This document shows positions 15,743 through 24,829 of a stretch of 64,000 bases of DNA, piece by piece. The translations under genes and the position numbers were made by a program. Source of the stretch: Neobacillus sp. SuZ13 (GTDB lineage: Bacteria > Bacillota > Bacilli > Bacillales > Cytobacillaceae); NCBI RefSeq assembly GCF_030123365.1, contig NZ_CP126107.1, positions 5,259,501-5,323,500 of the forward strand. The letters run 5' to 3'. The notes beneath the pieces are model-generated. The model was not told the origin of the DNA, made no database searches, and saw only the letters and a list, made by a program, of their open reading frames with translations. How positions within the stretch are numbered: position 1 is the first letter of the stretch; every line of letters starts with the position of its first letter.

Positions 15743-16507
15743 CTATAGTGGAAAAATAAAGTCTTTACTTTGATACCTTTGCCGCAGATATTTTGACATT
15801 TCTTTTTCACACAATTTGTTGTGCTCAATGGCATATGCATAAGAATCATAAATAATGAAAAAGTAGATTGAAGGAAAATACAAAGCCCATTGCATATCTA
15901 TTATTTCTTTGGCATGAGCAAAATTACCAGTCATCGAGGCATGGATGGCATGTGGAATATGCCCCAAATACGTGATTGCCACGGCATAAACAAAAATAAA
16001 GAACCCCGTTATGACATGATGGAGATAGAGATGACCAAGCCCAGGAAATAAAGCGGACCAAATCAACGCATTGACAGGTTTTCGTTTATCTAAAAAATTG
16101 GTGTCCCATGTTCCCATCTTCATGTGGAGAAGGGGGGCGTCTTCGCGGTCGGCCAATACATATTGCTTATTGAGATCAACGGTTGTCCGATAACTATCCC
16201 AAATACCAAACATGTACATCGCCAGATACAAAATTAGCCATCGTTGATCCAGAACGTCCTTCGCCTTCTCAAATTCACCGATTAACGTATATAAAATGCC
16301 AAGATTCACTTTCGCTTTTTCGTTAATAAACGTCTCCCAAAGAATAAGAATATAGCCAACCATGTAGCGATGCAGCATGATATGTCCAAATCCAGGATAG
16401 GAAAACGAAAAAAAAGCGGCAATCCAGGGATTCTTTAAATGTAATTGTCCAGTGGTAAATTGGGAAAGATAAGATCTTTGCCTGCGAAACGGAGGTATTT
16501 GATTCAC
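15743..16507 (-). CDS. Membrane protein with two internally duplicated halves
   Basis: 254 aa, function unknown. Two similar halves are visible. Half 1 (about 25-125) reads YPGFGHIMLHRYMVGYI, then GEFEKAKDVLDQRW, then MFGIWDSYRTTVDLNK. Half 2 (about 148-240) reads FPGLGHLYLHHVITGFF, then GNFAHAKEIIDMQW, then FFIIYDSYAYAIEHNK. Each half has a PGxGHxxLH entry into a hydrophobic segment, loosely like TM2-type proteins, a soluble FxxAKxxxDxxW loop and a final helix ending DSY. The start GTG (16507) follows AAGGAGG. First gene of a two-gene operon with the 15246-15725 gene. Confidence 0.7.
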   Translation of the reverse strand: MNQIPPFRRQRSYLSQFTTGQLHLKNPWIAAFFSFSYPGFGHIMLHRYMVGYILILWETFINEKAKVNLGILYTLIGEFEKAKDVLDQRWLILYLAMYMFGIWDSYRTTVDLNKQYVLADREDAPLLHMKMGTWDTNFLDKRKPVNALIWSALFPGLGHLYLHHVITGFFIFVYAVAITYLGHIPHAIHASMTGNFAHAKEIIDMQWALYFPSIYFFIIYDSYAYAIEHNKLCEKEMSKYLRQRYQSKDFIFPL

Positions 16508-16652
16508 TTGTTGTACTTTCCTCCTTAAAAAACATATGTCTCGGCTAGTGTTTACAAATAATGGGATAATTATCCGTGCGGGCTAGAATTAGCCAATTAC
16601 CAAAAAGAGTGTACAATAGGTTTATGTTAATGAAAGGTTGGGATGAAGGAAG

Positions 16653-17186
16653 ATGGTTTGGAAGATTAGTAGTTCGAAGAAAGAACAAGTGGACCGTTTT
16701 GGTGTAGTGATTGAAAAGGTTATTGTCCCGAACGGGGAGGAAAGGAACTTCTCCTATTTAGATTTTGCAAAGGGCGTCTGTATCCTTCCCATCACGGCGG
16801 ATAAGGAAATCATTTGCCTAAAACAATATCGCCATGCGATTAAAAGCTGGGAATGGGAACTACCCGCTGGAATGATTGACAACGAAAGCGATGCTCCCAT
16901 CGAAACTGCGAAAAAAGAGTTGGAAGAAGAGACCGGTAATACAGCTGACTATTGGCTCGATTTAGGCAGTTTTTATCCGTCACCAGGCTCTACAAGCGAG
17001 GAAATTTATTTATTTGCAGCCACCGGCCTTAACGCTACGGAGCAACGACTGGAAACCAGCGAACAAATTGAATTACATAAATTGACGATGCAAGAAGTGA
17101 AAACCTTAATTGAAAAAGGCGAATTCAAGCATGGCGCAGGGCTTGCTGCGGTATTGAGATATATGTTGATTACGGATAATCGGTAA
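16653..17186 (+). CDS. Nudix hydrolase, ADP-ribose pyrophosphatase-like
   Basis: 177-aa Nudix protein, close in size to NudF/ADP-ribose diphosphatases that split ADP-ribose into AMP and ribose-5-phosphate. The substrate segment ICLKQYRHAIKSWEWELPAG is typical of that subgroup. The Nudix box is GMIDNES...IETAKKELEEETG, one residue longer than the textbook spacing between the first Gly and the KELEEETG core, and with Lys instead of Arg. The start at 16653 follows GAAGGAAG. The upstream region has a TACAAT -10 element. A terminator follows at 17202-17233. Confidence 0.85.
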   Translation: MVWKISSSKKEQVDRFGVVIEKVIVPNGEERNFSYLDFAKGVCILPITADKEIICLKQYRHAIKSWEWELPAGMIDNESDAPIETAKKELEEETGNTADYWLDLGSFYPSPGSTSEEIYLFAATGLNATEQRLETSEQIELHKLTMQEVKTLIEKGEFKHGAGLAAVLRYMLITDNR

Positions 17187-17201
17187 TTAATTATTATGAA
17201 T

Positions 17202-17233
17202 AAGAAGTAACAACCAATTAGCTGTTACTTCTT
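17202..17233. terminator. Bidirectional intrinsic terminator
   Basis: Perfect 11-bp stem AAGAAGTAACA / TGTTACTTCTT between the converging Nudix and OsmC genes. Confidence 0.85.
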
Positions 17234-17241
17234 ATTTTATG

Positions 17242-17667
17242 TTATATCGCCTTTTCCCCTTTAACCCCATTGATCGAATAGCTTACGGTGATCTCTGCAT
17301 TTAAGGAATGGGAGACGGAACAGTATTTGTCTTTCGACAATTGTATCGCCCGGACCACCTTATCTTCAGGCAGCTCTCCGTCTAACGCATAATGAATATT
17401 AATCGTCGTAAAACGCTTCGGATGCTCCTCGGCCCGTTCTCCTTTGACATCCATTTGAAATGCGGAAGGTTCAAGGCGCATTTTGTTCAGGATTGAGATA
17501 ATATCAATCCCCGTGCAGCCGGCAACCGCCTGCAACAGCAGTTCCGTCGGCCTTGGACCTGAATTCTCCCCGCCAACTTCAGGTGCTGCATCCATAATAA
17601 ATTCATGCCCGGTTGGGGAGACCCCCGAAAAAGCCATTTTCCCTTTCCAGTTTATTGATAAGTCCAT
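17242..17667 (-). CDS. OsmC-family peroxiredoxin-like protein
   Basis: 141-aa OsmC/Ohr-fold protein. The two conserved Cys are in VAGCTGIDI and KYCSVSHSL, and the PRPTELLLQAVAGC helix is typical, as in the YhfA-like branch. OsmC proteins reduce organic hydroperoxides with dithiol donors. I prefer the ATG at 17667, because AAAGGGGG is then about 6 nt upstream. The ATG two codons earlier would abut it. Monocistronic. Confidence 0.85.
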   Translation of the reverse strand: MDLSINWKGKMAFSGVSPTGHEFIMDAAPEVGGENSGPRPTELLLQAVAGCTGIDIISILNKMRLEPSAFQMDVKGERAEEHPKRFTTINIHYALDGELPEDKVVRAIQLSKDKYCSVSHSLNAEITVSYSINGVKGEKAI

Positions 17668-17840
17668 ACACATCCCCCTTTCATTAATTTATTTTTACCC
17701 ATGAATCACTTCCTTATTTTACATTTTTTCAAGGTGAACGATTAGCAGTTTTGATTATTTATTTTGCTAATACATTCGATCATATCCATTAATAGGGATA
17801 TTGGTCTATCCTATCGAAAAAACTTAGTACTTTTCACTTG

Positions 17841-17899
17841 TTGACTAAGGTATTCGTTTAAACGATAATGATAATCGTTATCACTGATAATAATTATCA
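17841..17899 (+). promoter_or_regulatory. Sigma-A promoter with tandem Fur boxes before doxX copy 3
   Basis: TTGACT (17841-17846), 17 nt, GATAAT (17864-17869). Two Fur boxes follow: TGATAAT-C-GTTATCA (17869-17883, one mismatch) and TGATAAT-A-ATTATCA (17885-17899, perfect 7-1-7). They cover the -10 and start region, as expected for repression by Fur-Fe. Confidence 0.85.
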
Positions 17900-17919
17900 A
17901 TTATTTGGAGGAGGGTATT

Positions 17920-18432
17920 ATGTTTATTCAATTTTTAAAGGAAAACCGTTATGTATCACCGCTGCTTACAATTCTTCGTCTCTATCTAGGTTGGCAGTGG
18001 TTAAATGCTGGTTGGGGAAAAATCTCTAGTGGAAAATTTGATGCCAGCGGCTTTATGTTTGGAGCAATTAAAAATATGTCTGGTGAACACCCTGCTGTTC
18101 AACCTTGGTGGGGGAATTTTTTAAAAGATGTAGCATTACCATACGTCGATCTTTTTAATATATTAGTTCCTTGGGGCGAATTTTTAGTAGGTCTCGGATT
18201 AATTTTGGGTATTTTCACGTCATTTTCTATTCTTATGGGTCTTACAATGAACTTTGCTTATATGTTCTCTGGAACCACCAGTACAAATCCTCAAATGGTT
18301 TTACTAGGAATGTTTATTTTAATTGCTGGAATAAATGCTGGAAGAATTGGATTGGATCGCTGGTCCATACCATTGTTGAGAAGAGTATTATTAAAAAAAA
18401 CAGACAAAGAACAATTTCCCCAAAGTGCTTAA
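17920..18432 (+). CDS. DoxX-family membrane protein, copy 3 (Fur-controlled)
   Basis: 170-aa DoxX protein, clearly related to copies 1 and 2 but diverged. It has ILRLYLGWQWLNAGWGKIS, PWGEFLVGLGLILGIF and NAGRIGLDRWSIP. Four membrane helices are predicted. The start ATG at 17920 follows GGAGGAGG. Tandem Fur boxes over its promoter imply it is made under iron limitation, unlike copies 1 and 2, which have unrelated upstream DNA. Role inferred: membrane redox function in iron starvation. Confidence 0.85.
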   Translation: MFIQFLKENRYVSPLLTILRLYLGWQWLNAGWGKISSGKFDASGFMFGAIKNMSGEHPAVQPWWGNFLKDVALPYVDLFNILVPWGEFLVGLGLILGIFTSFSILMGLTMNFAYMFSGTTSTNPQMVLLGMFILIAGINAGRIGLDRWSIPLLRRVLLKKTDKEQFPQSA

Positions 18433-18513
18433 AGTTTTATGAAGATAATCTGCTTATTAAATTAACCCGCTTACATTAATTTATTAAGAAAAACCATTTC
18501 CTTATAGAATAAT

Positions 18514-18544
18514 AGAGGTAGTTAGTTCTTAACTAACTACCTCT
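18514..18544. terminator. Strong hairpin between doxX copy 3 and the MFS gene
   Basis: 14-bp perfect stem AGAGGTAGTTAGTT / AACTAACTACCTCT, overlapping the stop of the MFS gene. There is no clear T-run on either side, so termination is likely but not certain. Confidence 0.55.
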
Positions 18545-19689
18545 GATGGAGCCAGCTTTTTCTGTTTCATTACTCCAACTAAGATGGTGGCAGCTACAAT
18601 AATGGAAAAGAGCGAAATAAAACTACTCGCGAAATAAACAAGATTAGGAGCAAGTCGATCTAGGAGCATCCCTCCGGCGAGGCTTCCAATGATCCCTCCG
18701 ATTCCTCCAAAAACAGCAGCGAAAGTAGTTTGCGAAGTAGCTTTTACCTCATCTGAAACAATCAAGCCGATATACTCCATCGATGCCACAAAAAAGAGGG
18801 CAAACGTGACACCTTGGGTGAGTTGTAAAACACTAATAATCGTTGGGTCCTTAAAATAGCCATAAGCAACCCAACGAAGGGTAAACAATAATGTGGCAAT
18901 TGTAATCAGGATCATCGGATGATATTTTCTAAATAAAAAGAACGAAATCGCAAAGATAGGTATCTCACTCAACGAAGCAAACATCCAGGCACTGCCAATT
19001 TGACCCTTAGTTGCACCGAGGTCGTTCAAATAGAGTCCTAAGATACTATCATTCAGCCGGTGAGGGATTCCTGCCAACGCGGCCACCGCCAAAAAAATAA
19101 CAAACTCTTTGTTTTTGAATAATTTTTTCAGCGAACCTTTATTAACCGGTGCTGTATTCAGCTTGGTATCCTGAACAAATAATAACGCGATGATCGCAAG
19201 GATGATTAAAGCATAATAGGATAGGTCTAAATAAATAAGCCCAATCTTTTCCAACAGCAACCCGATTCCGATGGATGATACTGCAAATCCTGCCGATGAC
19301 CATAACCGGATGGAACCATAGGATCTTCCTCTTTGCTTAGCATAGGAGAACGTCATACTGTCTGTCACCGGACCAACAGGGGACAGAAAAAACATGAAGC
19401 ATGTCATTAACGCAATATTCATGACGAAACTATCAGACATAAATAGCCCCCAACTTATTAACAAGGAAACAGTGAGCAGAATAAGCAGCACTGATTTAGC
19501 ACTTTTTCTTTTATCACAGATATACCCCCAAATTGGCTGGGCAATTAGGGAAATAAATGGCCCAGTCGAGAAAATAATCCCCACCTCCGTGTTGGTAAAC
19601 CCTTTACCAATTAAAAAGAGCGGCAGAAATCCAACAATGATGGCGACTGTGCATCCAAACGCAAAATTGAAGCCTGACAATGAAAACAT
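18529..19689 (-). CDS. MFS transporter (sugar/nucleoside-type, MFS_1-like)
   Basis: 386 aa with about 12 membrane helices. The loop 2-3 motif is IWGYICDKRKSAKS and the N-terminal helix reads FNFAFGCTVAIIVGFLPLFL, in the LacY/nucleoside-symporter-like MFS group that includes B. subtilis YwbF. It lies after the ribokinase gene but is separated from it by a terminator (19716-19746) and has its own AAGGGGGG site. Likely substrate is a sugar or nucleoside, by context. Confidence 0.75.
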   Translation of the reverse strand: MFSLSGFNFAFGCTVAIIVGFLPLFLIGKGFTNTEVGIIFSTGPFISLIAQPIWGYICDKRKSAKSVLLILLTVSLLISWGLFMSDSFVMNIALMTCFMFFLSPVGPVTDSMTFSYAKQRGRSYGSIRLWSSAGFAVSSIGIGLLLEKIGLIYLDLSYYALIILAIIALLFVQDTKLNTAPVNKGSLKKLFKNKEFVIFLAVAALAGIPHRLNDSILGLYLNDLGATKGQIGSAWMFASLSEIPIFAISFFLFRKYHPMILITIATLLFTLRWVAYGYFKDPTIISVLQLTQGVTFALFFVASMEYIGLIVSDEVKATSQTTFAAVFGGIGGIIGSLAGGMLLDRLAPNLVYFASSFISLFSIIVAATILVGVMKQKKLAPSEVVS

Positions 19690-19715
19690 TTTTACATCCC
19701 CCCTTTTTTCCGAAA

Positions 19716-19746
19716 AGAAAAGGAACTAGCGTTTTAGTTCCTTTTC
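19716..19746 (-). terminator. Intrinsic terminator after ribokinase
   Basis: Stem AAAAGGAACTA / TAGTTCCTTTT with TTTTC following on the minus strand. Confidence 0.75.
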
Positions 19747-19781
19747 CTATACTGGCTACTCCCATTGAAAATGCTCTGCAT

Positions 19782-20714
19782 TTACTGATCGATGCCTTCC
19801 TTATTCACTTCTAAAAACTCAGTAATTTCTTTCTGCGCGGGAATCGAATGTTGAGCTCCCTCCCGTGTAACAGTGATCGCTGATGCAGCAGTAGCGAACA
19901 ATAGGGCGTCCTTCGTATCCTTTCCGGATGCTTTAGCGGATGCAAAAGCACCGATAAACGTGTCTCCGGCTGCGGTTGTATCTATTGCGTTCACTTTGAA
20001 TCCATTTGTGATAATCTTTCCTTCATTCCTAGAATAATAGTGCGAGCCTTGCTCGCCAAGCGTTAAAATGACTGACTCTACTCCTTTTTCAATCAACAAG
20101 TTAATCCCCCGCTCTTGCTCCTTCTCTGTGTCAACACGTATACCAGTGACCACTTCAATTTCGGTTTCATTTAAAATAAGAAAATCAATGAACTGAAAAA
20201 CATCAATAGGAATCTCCAAAGCTGGGGCAGGATTGAAATACGTCTGGACATTACGCCGCGCGGCTTCTTTTAAAACGAATAAGGTGGTTGCTAACGGTAC
20301 CTCATTTTGTAATAAAAGAATATTCGCCTCTTCTAATAACTGTAATCTCTCTTCTACATCTTTTATCGAGAGTTTTCCATTCGAGCCTTCCGATAAGATA
20401 ATCGTATTTTCTCCAGACTCGTCGACGGTGATAAAGGCCATTCCTGATGTTCCTTCTTTTTTAATAATTTCACTTGTATCGACATTCGATTTCTCTAATG
20501 AAGAAACTAACTCCAAACTAAACGGATCTTTCCCAACGGCCCCCAGCATCTTCACATGGCCGCCTGCCAATGATGCAGCGACCGCCTGATTGGCGCCTTT
20601 CCCTCCAGGTGCATACATCGTCCCTAAACCTTTAATCGTTTCACCTGGAAGCGGGTGCTTTACAACCCGATTAACAATATCCATATTTATACTTCCAACG
20701 ACGAGAATATTCAT
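19782..20714 (-). CDS. rbsK: Ribokinase (PfkB family)
   Basis: 310-aa sugar kinase that phosphorylates D-ribose at O5. The N-terminal signature is GSINMDIV, the glycine-rich substrate motif PLPGETIKGLG...PGGKGANQAVAA, and the C-terminal PfkB motif AIDTTAAGDTFIGAFA with the catalytic Asp in AAGDTF. I start it at the ATG at 20714 preceded by GGGCGG; ten more upstream codons are in frame but unsupported. It lies downstream of the ADP-ribosylglycohydrolase-like gene, fitting phosphorylation of ribose released by that enzyme. Confidence 0.9.
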   Translation of the reverse strand: MNILVVGSINMDIVNRVVKHPLPGETIKGLGTMYAPGGKGANQAVAASLAGGHVKMLGAVGKDPFSLELVSSLEKSNVDTSEIIKKEGTSGMAFITVDESGENTIILSEGSNGKLSIKDVEERLQLLEEANILLLQNEVPLATTLFVLKEAARRNVQTYFNPAPALEIPIDVFQFIDFLILNETEIEVVTGIRVDTEKEQERGINLLIEKGVESVILTLGEQGSHYYSRNEGKIITNGFKVNAIDTTAAGDTFIGAFASAKASGKDTKDALLFATAASAITVTREGAQHSIPAQKEITEFLEVNKEGIDQ

Positions 20715-20782
20715 TGTTATCCGCCCCATTTTAAAAAGATACACCCGGTATAGCTCGAGTCACGCTTATATCTGATTAACAT

Positions 20783-20815
20783 GGAAAGAGACCCTCTCAA
20801 ACCAGGTCTCTTTCC
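20783..20815. terminator. Hairpin between ribokinase and the glycohydrolase gene
   Basis: 11-bp stem GGAAAGAGACC / GGTCTCTTTCC. The T-run is on the plus-strand side only, so on the minus strand it may only attenuate. Confidence 0.5.
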
Positions 20816-20825
20816 CTTTTTATTA

Positions 20826-23012
20826 CTACAACCCCTTCACCGAAAACCCTGCATAATGGGTATGACTTCCGTTAAAGTTAGAGAACCCAACTTGGCCAAA
20901 TAAATAAGGGTTATCAATGTCAGTATACTCGATCACCTTGTCGCCATTGACAGAAACGATGAAATGATTATCTTTTGCTTCAACCATCAATCGATAAGAC
21001 TGCTGGTCATCCCATAGGTAACTGGTTGATACTAACGAACGGTACCCGTTCTCATTTTTATATAAAACTACTTCATGATTCGGCGCAAGCCCTACGGCAT
21101 AGGAACGTATCCCGCCTTGGACACGGAATTGAATATTATGATGTGCACCAAGCTTTGGCTTCACTTCTGCAGAGAATTGATAGTCTCTCCACTCGCGCTC
21201 ACCGGTATAACATTCGGCAGGCTCACCGAAGTAACTGCCGCTTAATTCTCCATCCTCCAAACTCCAGATACCACGAAGATAGGTAAATTGACTTACCTCT
21301 AAATGAAGTGGGGTCCAATGCTCCATTCGTTCATTTTTAAAATTAATCTCATAGTCGGGGCTACCTGAAAAATCGAAGGAATCAATGTAGGCAATTAGGC
21401 TGCCCGTATAATATCTGTCAACGACAGGTACGAATTCAATACCCGCCTCTTCAATATGAACATCCTGTAATGCCGGGATAGCATACTTAAGCGAGCAGAA
21501 TTTACCTGGCTCTACTATTTTCTCTTCACCGTAAAAATAGGATCCTTTATTTCCATCCTTCACATATAAACGGGCCTTTGCTCTGATACCAAGGTCATCG
21601 GGAACGAGTACTTTTGCTTCCAATGATTGCCCAGGATAAACAATCGGTGAAAAGCTTGGATCGTAGCGGCTGTCATTAAAATCTTCTGGTTTGTAATAGG
21701 TTTTATGATAGACACGGTACGCATCTCCACCTTGAACATTATCAAAAACAACTTTTAGAGATCTAGTTCCGATTTCGGAGTACTCCTCTGAATTTTGGAG
21801 CGTACCAGTTATATGCACATTCAACTTCGATTGATGTTCCAAGCGGAACGCATGCGTAGAACCTGGATATTCAAAATGAAAGCGCGGTGACTTGCCTTCC
21901 AAGATTGCTTTCCATTCACCCGGCGGCTCTTCTCCAGCAATCAAATACCCGAGCTTAGAAATATAGGTCGCACACCATGGTATATCGACAATATTAAGCG
22001 ACCCGATGACACTGGAACAACAAAGAAAATCGTTAATTGGTTTTCTCCAGCTCGGATCAATACCTTCGATTCCGTTTCGAACGCCAATTATCGTCCCAAC
22101 ATTAGCAACATTGCAATCTGTATCCCAGCCGCACATATTACAAATGTTGATCGATTGGCTGAAATCACCTTCGCCATATAAAAGGGATAAGACAATAACA
22201 GCCGAATTCGGAATGATATGGCAGACACCAGGATAACGGTCATAGCCATAATTCGCTTGAACAAACTTAAAGCAGTCACGCCAATTGGATGGATTCTCTT
22301 TGTAAAAACGAATCACATCCCTGGTCATCCGAGTATATTCGCTATCCGCTGGAATCACGGACAAACCGGCTTCAATGATTTTTTCAATATCTTTTTCCAC
22401 AAAAGCTTGCGCTATACAAGCGGCAATAAACTCTCCGCCGTATTTTCCGTTGCCATCATGGGTGACACTCGCCATTTTACTGGCATACTCTGCTGCTAGC
22501 TGTGGATTTCCAGGAGCCACAAGCCCCCAGACATCGATGAAGATTTGACCGCCAATTTGCTCTGCCACCGCATGACCATTTTGTTCAATGGATCCAGACC
22601 GAGGGGCTGTGATTCCATTTTTTAAATTGAGGTAGGCGGTATGTTCTGTTGATTTTCCGTACCCGCCCCACCAAAAGAAGCCATGCCCATCAGGAGCGTA
22701 ATTCAAGAGCGTTAAGCCCATTTGTTCAGCCGTAATTTCACTAGTATGAGTAAAATCTTCGAGCGCTCGTAAAAAGAACATCGGACCGTTCGTATCATCA
22801 TCAGCTGCAAAATTCTTAAATTCATGTAAATACCCAGTGATCTCCCCATACGTTCTTTCAAGGCGCTCATAAGACCAGCCTTCAACATTCCCTCCATGAC
22901 GGACTCCAATAACCTTACCAAGCCATCCAGCGTACACTTTTTCAATATAATCCGCAGGAATACGACTGCCTTTTTTTACATTTGAGATCGGATTGACATT
23001 TATTTGACTCAT
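20826..23012 (-). CDS. ADP-ribosylglycohydrolase-family enzyme fused to a LamG/DUF1080-like domain
   Basis: 728 aa, cytoplasmic (no signal peptide). The N-terminal ~370 residues are an ADP-ribosylglycohydrolase fold with the two metal motifs: DDDTNGP at 71-77 and CGWDTDCNVANVGTIIG near 295. The middle (about 380-540) is a beta-rich segment. The C-terminal ~180 residues resemble a LamG/DUF1080 beta-sandwich (QFSAEVKPKLGAHHNIQFRV; VGFSNFNGSH). ADP-ribosylglycohydrolases cleave N- or O-ribosyl bonds. Here the neighbours are a sugar-type ABC importer and ribokinase, so a small ribosylated compound or nucleoside is the likelier substrate than a protein. It follows the permease genes by 15 nt. Confidence 0.8.
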   Translation of the reverse strand: MSQINVNPISNVKKGSRIPADYIEKVYAGWLGKVIGVRHGGNVEGWSYERLERTYGEITGYLHEFKNFAADDDTNGPMFFLRALEDFTHTSEITAEQMGLTLLNYAPDGHGFFWWGGYGKSTEHTAYLNLKNGITAPRSGSIEQNGHAVAEQIGGQIFIDVWGLVAPGNPQLAAEYASKMASVTHDGNGKYGGEFIAACIAQAFVEKDIEKIIEAGLSVIPADSEYTRMTRDVIRFYKENPSNWRDCFKFVQANYGYDRYPGVCHIIPNSAVIVLSLLYGEGDFSQSINICNMCGWDTDCNVANVGTIIGVRNGIEGIDPSWRKPINDFLCCSSVIGSLNIVDIPWCATYISKLGYLIAGEEPPGEWKAILEGKSPRFHFEYPGSTHAFRLEHQSKLNVHITGTLQNSEEYSEIGTRSLKVVFDNVQGGDAYRVYHKTYYKPEDFNDSRYDPSFSPIVYPGQSLEAKVLVPDDLGIRAKARLYVKDGNKGSYFYGEEKIVEPGKFCSLKYAIPALQDVHIEEAGIEFVPVVDRYYTGSLIAYIDSFDFSGSPDYEINFKNERMEHWTPLHLEVSQFTYLRGIWSLEDGELSGSYFGEPAECYTGEREWRDYQFSAEVKPKLGAHHNIQFRVQGGIRSYAVGLAPNHEVVLYKNENGYRSLVSTSYLWDDQQSYRLMVEAKDNHFIVSVNGDKVIEYTDIDNPYLFGQVGFSNFNGSHTHYAGFSVKGL

Positions 23013-23027
23013 TTAAATTCCTCCCTA

Positions 23028-23855
23028 TTAACCTTTAATACTTCCTTCGGTAAGACCTTCAATAAATTGACGCTGTAAGAATAGGTAAAGAATGACCATC
23101 GGCAGAGTAGAAATTAGACCAGCTGCTGAAACCTTGCTCCAATCTGAACTAAAACTTCCAACAAACGCTAAATACTTCGTTGAAACGGTTCGTAACTCAT
23201 CCGACTGAATAAATGCATTTGCAAAGAAAAATTCATTCCAAGTCCAAAGGCCGACCAATAAAGCCACTGTTAAAAAGACAGGTTTTGATAATGGAACCAT
23301 TAATTTCATAAAAACTTGAAACTCATTACAGCCGTCTACCCTCGCACTTTCGAGGAGTTCCTTTGGAATCCCGATAAAAAAGGACCTTAGCAGGAAGATA
23401 TTAAATGGCAGGAAGATGCCGCTATAGATAATAATTAAACCAAACAAGGAATCCATGAGGTGTAAATTTTGCCACACATAGAATAATGGAACGAGAAATA
23501 ATCCCATAGGGACAGACATGGTTAGCAGTAAAAACGCCATAATCGCACTTTGTCCCTTAAATTCATATTTCGATAAGGCATAGGCTGCAAATCCACCGCT
23601 GATACAAACAATGATGATTGTGGCCACACCTACTAGTAAACTATTAATAAAGGCTTGCCCATACTGCCCTTCTGTCCATGCGGCCATCATGTTTTCAAAG
23701 GTTATTTTTGAAGGCAAACCAAACGGACTCGTTAAAAACTCTTCCTTTGGCTTAAAGGCATTCATCAATAACAGCATAAGCGGACCCACAGCAAAGAGAA
23801 AAACACAAAATAGGAAGAAGTGGCGGGAAACAACCTCAAAAGGTTTATTTTTCAT
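23028..23855 (-). CDS. Carbohydrate ABC importer permease (MalG type)
   Basis: 275 aa, six helices. The EAA loop reads ELLESARVDGCNEFQVFMKLMVPLSKP, the ATPase contact of family CUT1. The start ATG at 23855 overlaps the previous stop as TAATG, showing coupling. No ATPase gene is in the cluster, so it must share a general one such as MsmX, as many Bacillus CUT1 importers do. Confidence 0.88.
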   Translation of the reverse strand: MKNKPFEVVSRHFFLFCVFLFAVGPLMLLLMNAFKPKEEFLTSPFGLPSKITFENMMAAWTEGQYGQAFINSLLVGVATIIIVCISGGFAAYALSKYEFKGQSAIMAFLLLTMSVPMGLFLVPLFYVWQNLHLMDSLFGLIIIYSGIFLPFNIFLLRSFFIGIPKELLESARVDGCNEFQVFMKLMVPLSKPVFLTVALLVGLWTWNEFFFANAFIQSDELRTVSTKYLAFVGSFSSDWSKVSAAGLISTLPMVILYLFLQRQFIEGLTEGSIKG

Positions 23856-24778
23856 TACATATCCCAACCCTTCTTTTTTAATATTCCGAAAATAGCGATG
23901 ATAATCCCGCTCAGTACAGCCATGGCTAAAGCAATCGAGCTCGCATAACCAGGTGCTTGATTCTGCAGGGCTTCCTTATACATGTAGGTGCTGATTAATT
24001 CCGTTGCATTCCCTGGACCGCCATTGGTCATTACGAATACATAATCAAAGGCAGCAAACGACCAAATCATCGTTAACATAAGAATCAACATCAGTGTCGG
24101 ACGTAATTGCGGAAGGATAACATACCAGAAAATCTGAACTTTATTGGCTCCTTCGACGATCGCCGCTTCTTCCAAACTTTTATCTGTTTGATGAAGGGCC
24201 GTTAAGATAAGGACCATCAAGAAACACCAATATCTCCAGCCATCCACTAAGGCAACGGAAAATAAGGCAATCGCTGGATCTCCTAACCACATGGGCACAT
24301 TATGAATGCCCCATTTTGTTAAAAGTGTGTTAATGCCAAAAAACGGATTGTAAATCCAGGCCCAAACTTTCGCACTGACAACAGTTGAAACAATTTGGGG
24401 AAGAAAGAACGTCGAACGGTAAAACATTTGACCCCGTTTTACTTTACTAACCATATAGGCAATGATTAACGCAAAAATGATCGGAACAGTACAAAAAAGT
24501 GCCATCCACTTAAAGTTATTCCCTAACGCCGCAAAGAAGTTAGGATCTGAAAGGAGAGATTGGTAGTTTTCTAGACCAATGAATTGGGGCGGCTGAATGC
24601 CATCCCAATTGGTTAGCGACAAAATTAATGTCCCTATGGTTGGACCTGCTACTACCAGGATTATTAACAGCATAGCTGGTGTAAGGAATAGCCACGGGAC
24701 GATGGCTTTTTTCCAGTTTTTACGATTCTTTTTTTGTATGTGTATCGACTCTTTCATAACAGCTAAATCTGCACTCAC
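23855..24778 (-). CDS. Carbohydrate ABC importer permease (MalF/UgpA type)
   Basis: 307 aa, six helices, N-terminal helix in PWLFLTPAMLLIILVVAGP. The EAA loop is SLEEAAIVEGANKVQIFWYVILPQLRP. It overlaps the MalG-type gene by one base. It partners the solute-binding lipoprotein encoded just upstream. Confidence 0.88.
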   Translation of the reverse strand: MSADLAVMKESIHIQKKNRKNWKKAIVPWLFLTPAMLLIILVVAGPTIGTLILSLTNWDGIQPPQFIGLENYQSLLSDPNFFAALGNNFKWMALFCTVPIIFALIIAYMVSKVKRGQMFYRSTFFLPQIVSTVVSAKVWAWIYNPFFGINTLLTKWGIHNVPMWLGDPAIALFSVALVDGWRYWCFLMVLILTALHQTDKSLEEAAIVEGANKVQIFWYVILPQLRPTLMLILMLTMIWSFAAFDYVFVMTNGGPGNATELISTYMYKEALQNQAPGYASSIALAMAVLSGIIIAIFGILKKKGWDM

Positions 24779-24829
24779 TTAGTAGTTCCTCCTTTCTATT
24801 AAGAAAAAAAGAGGAGGAAAAGATTCCTC

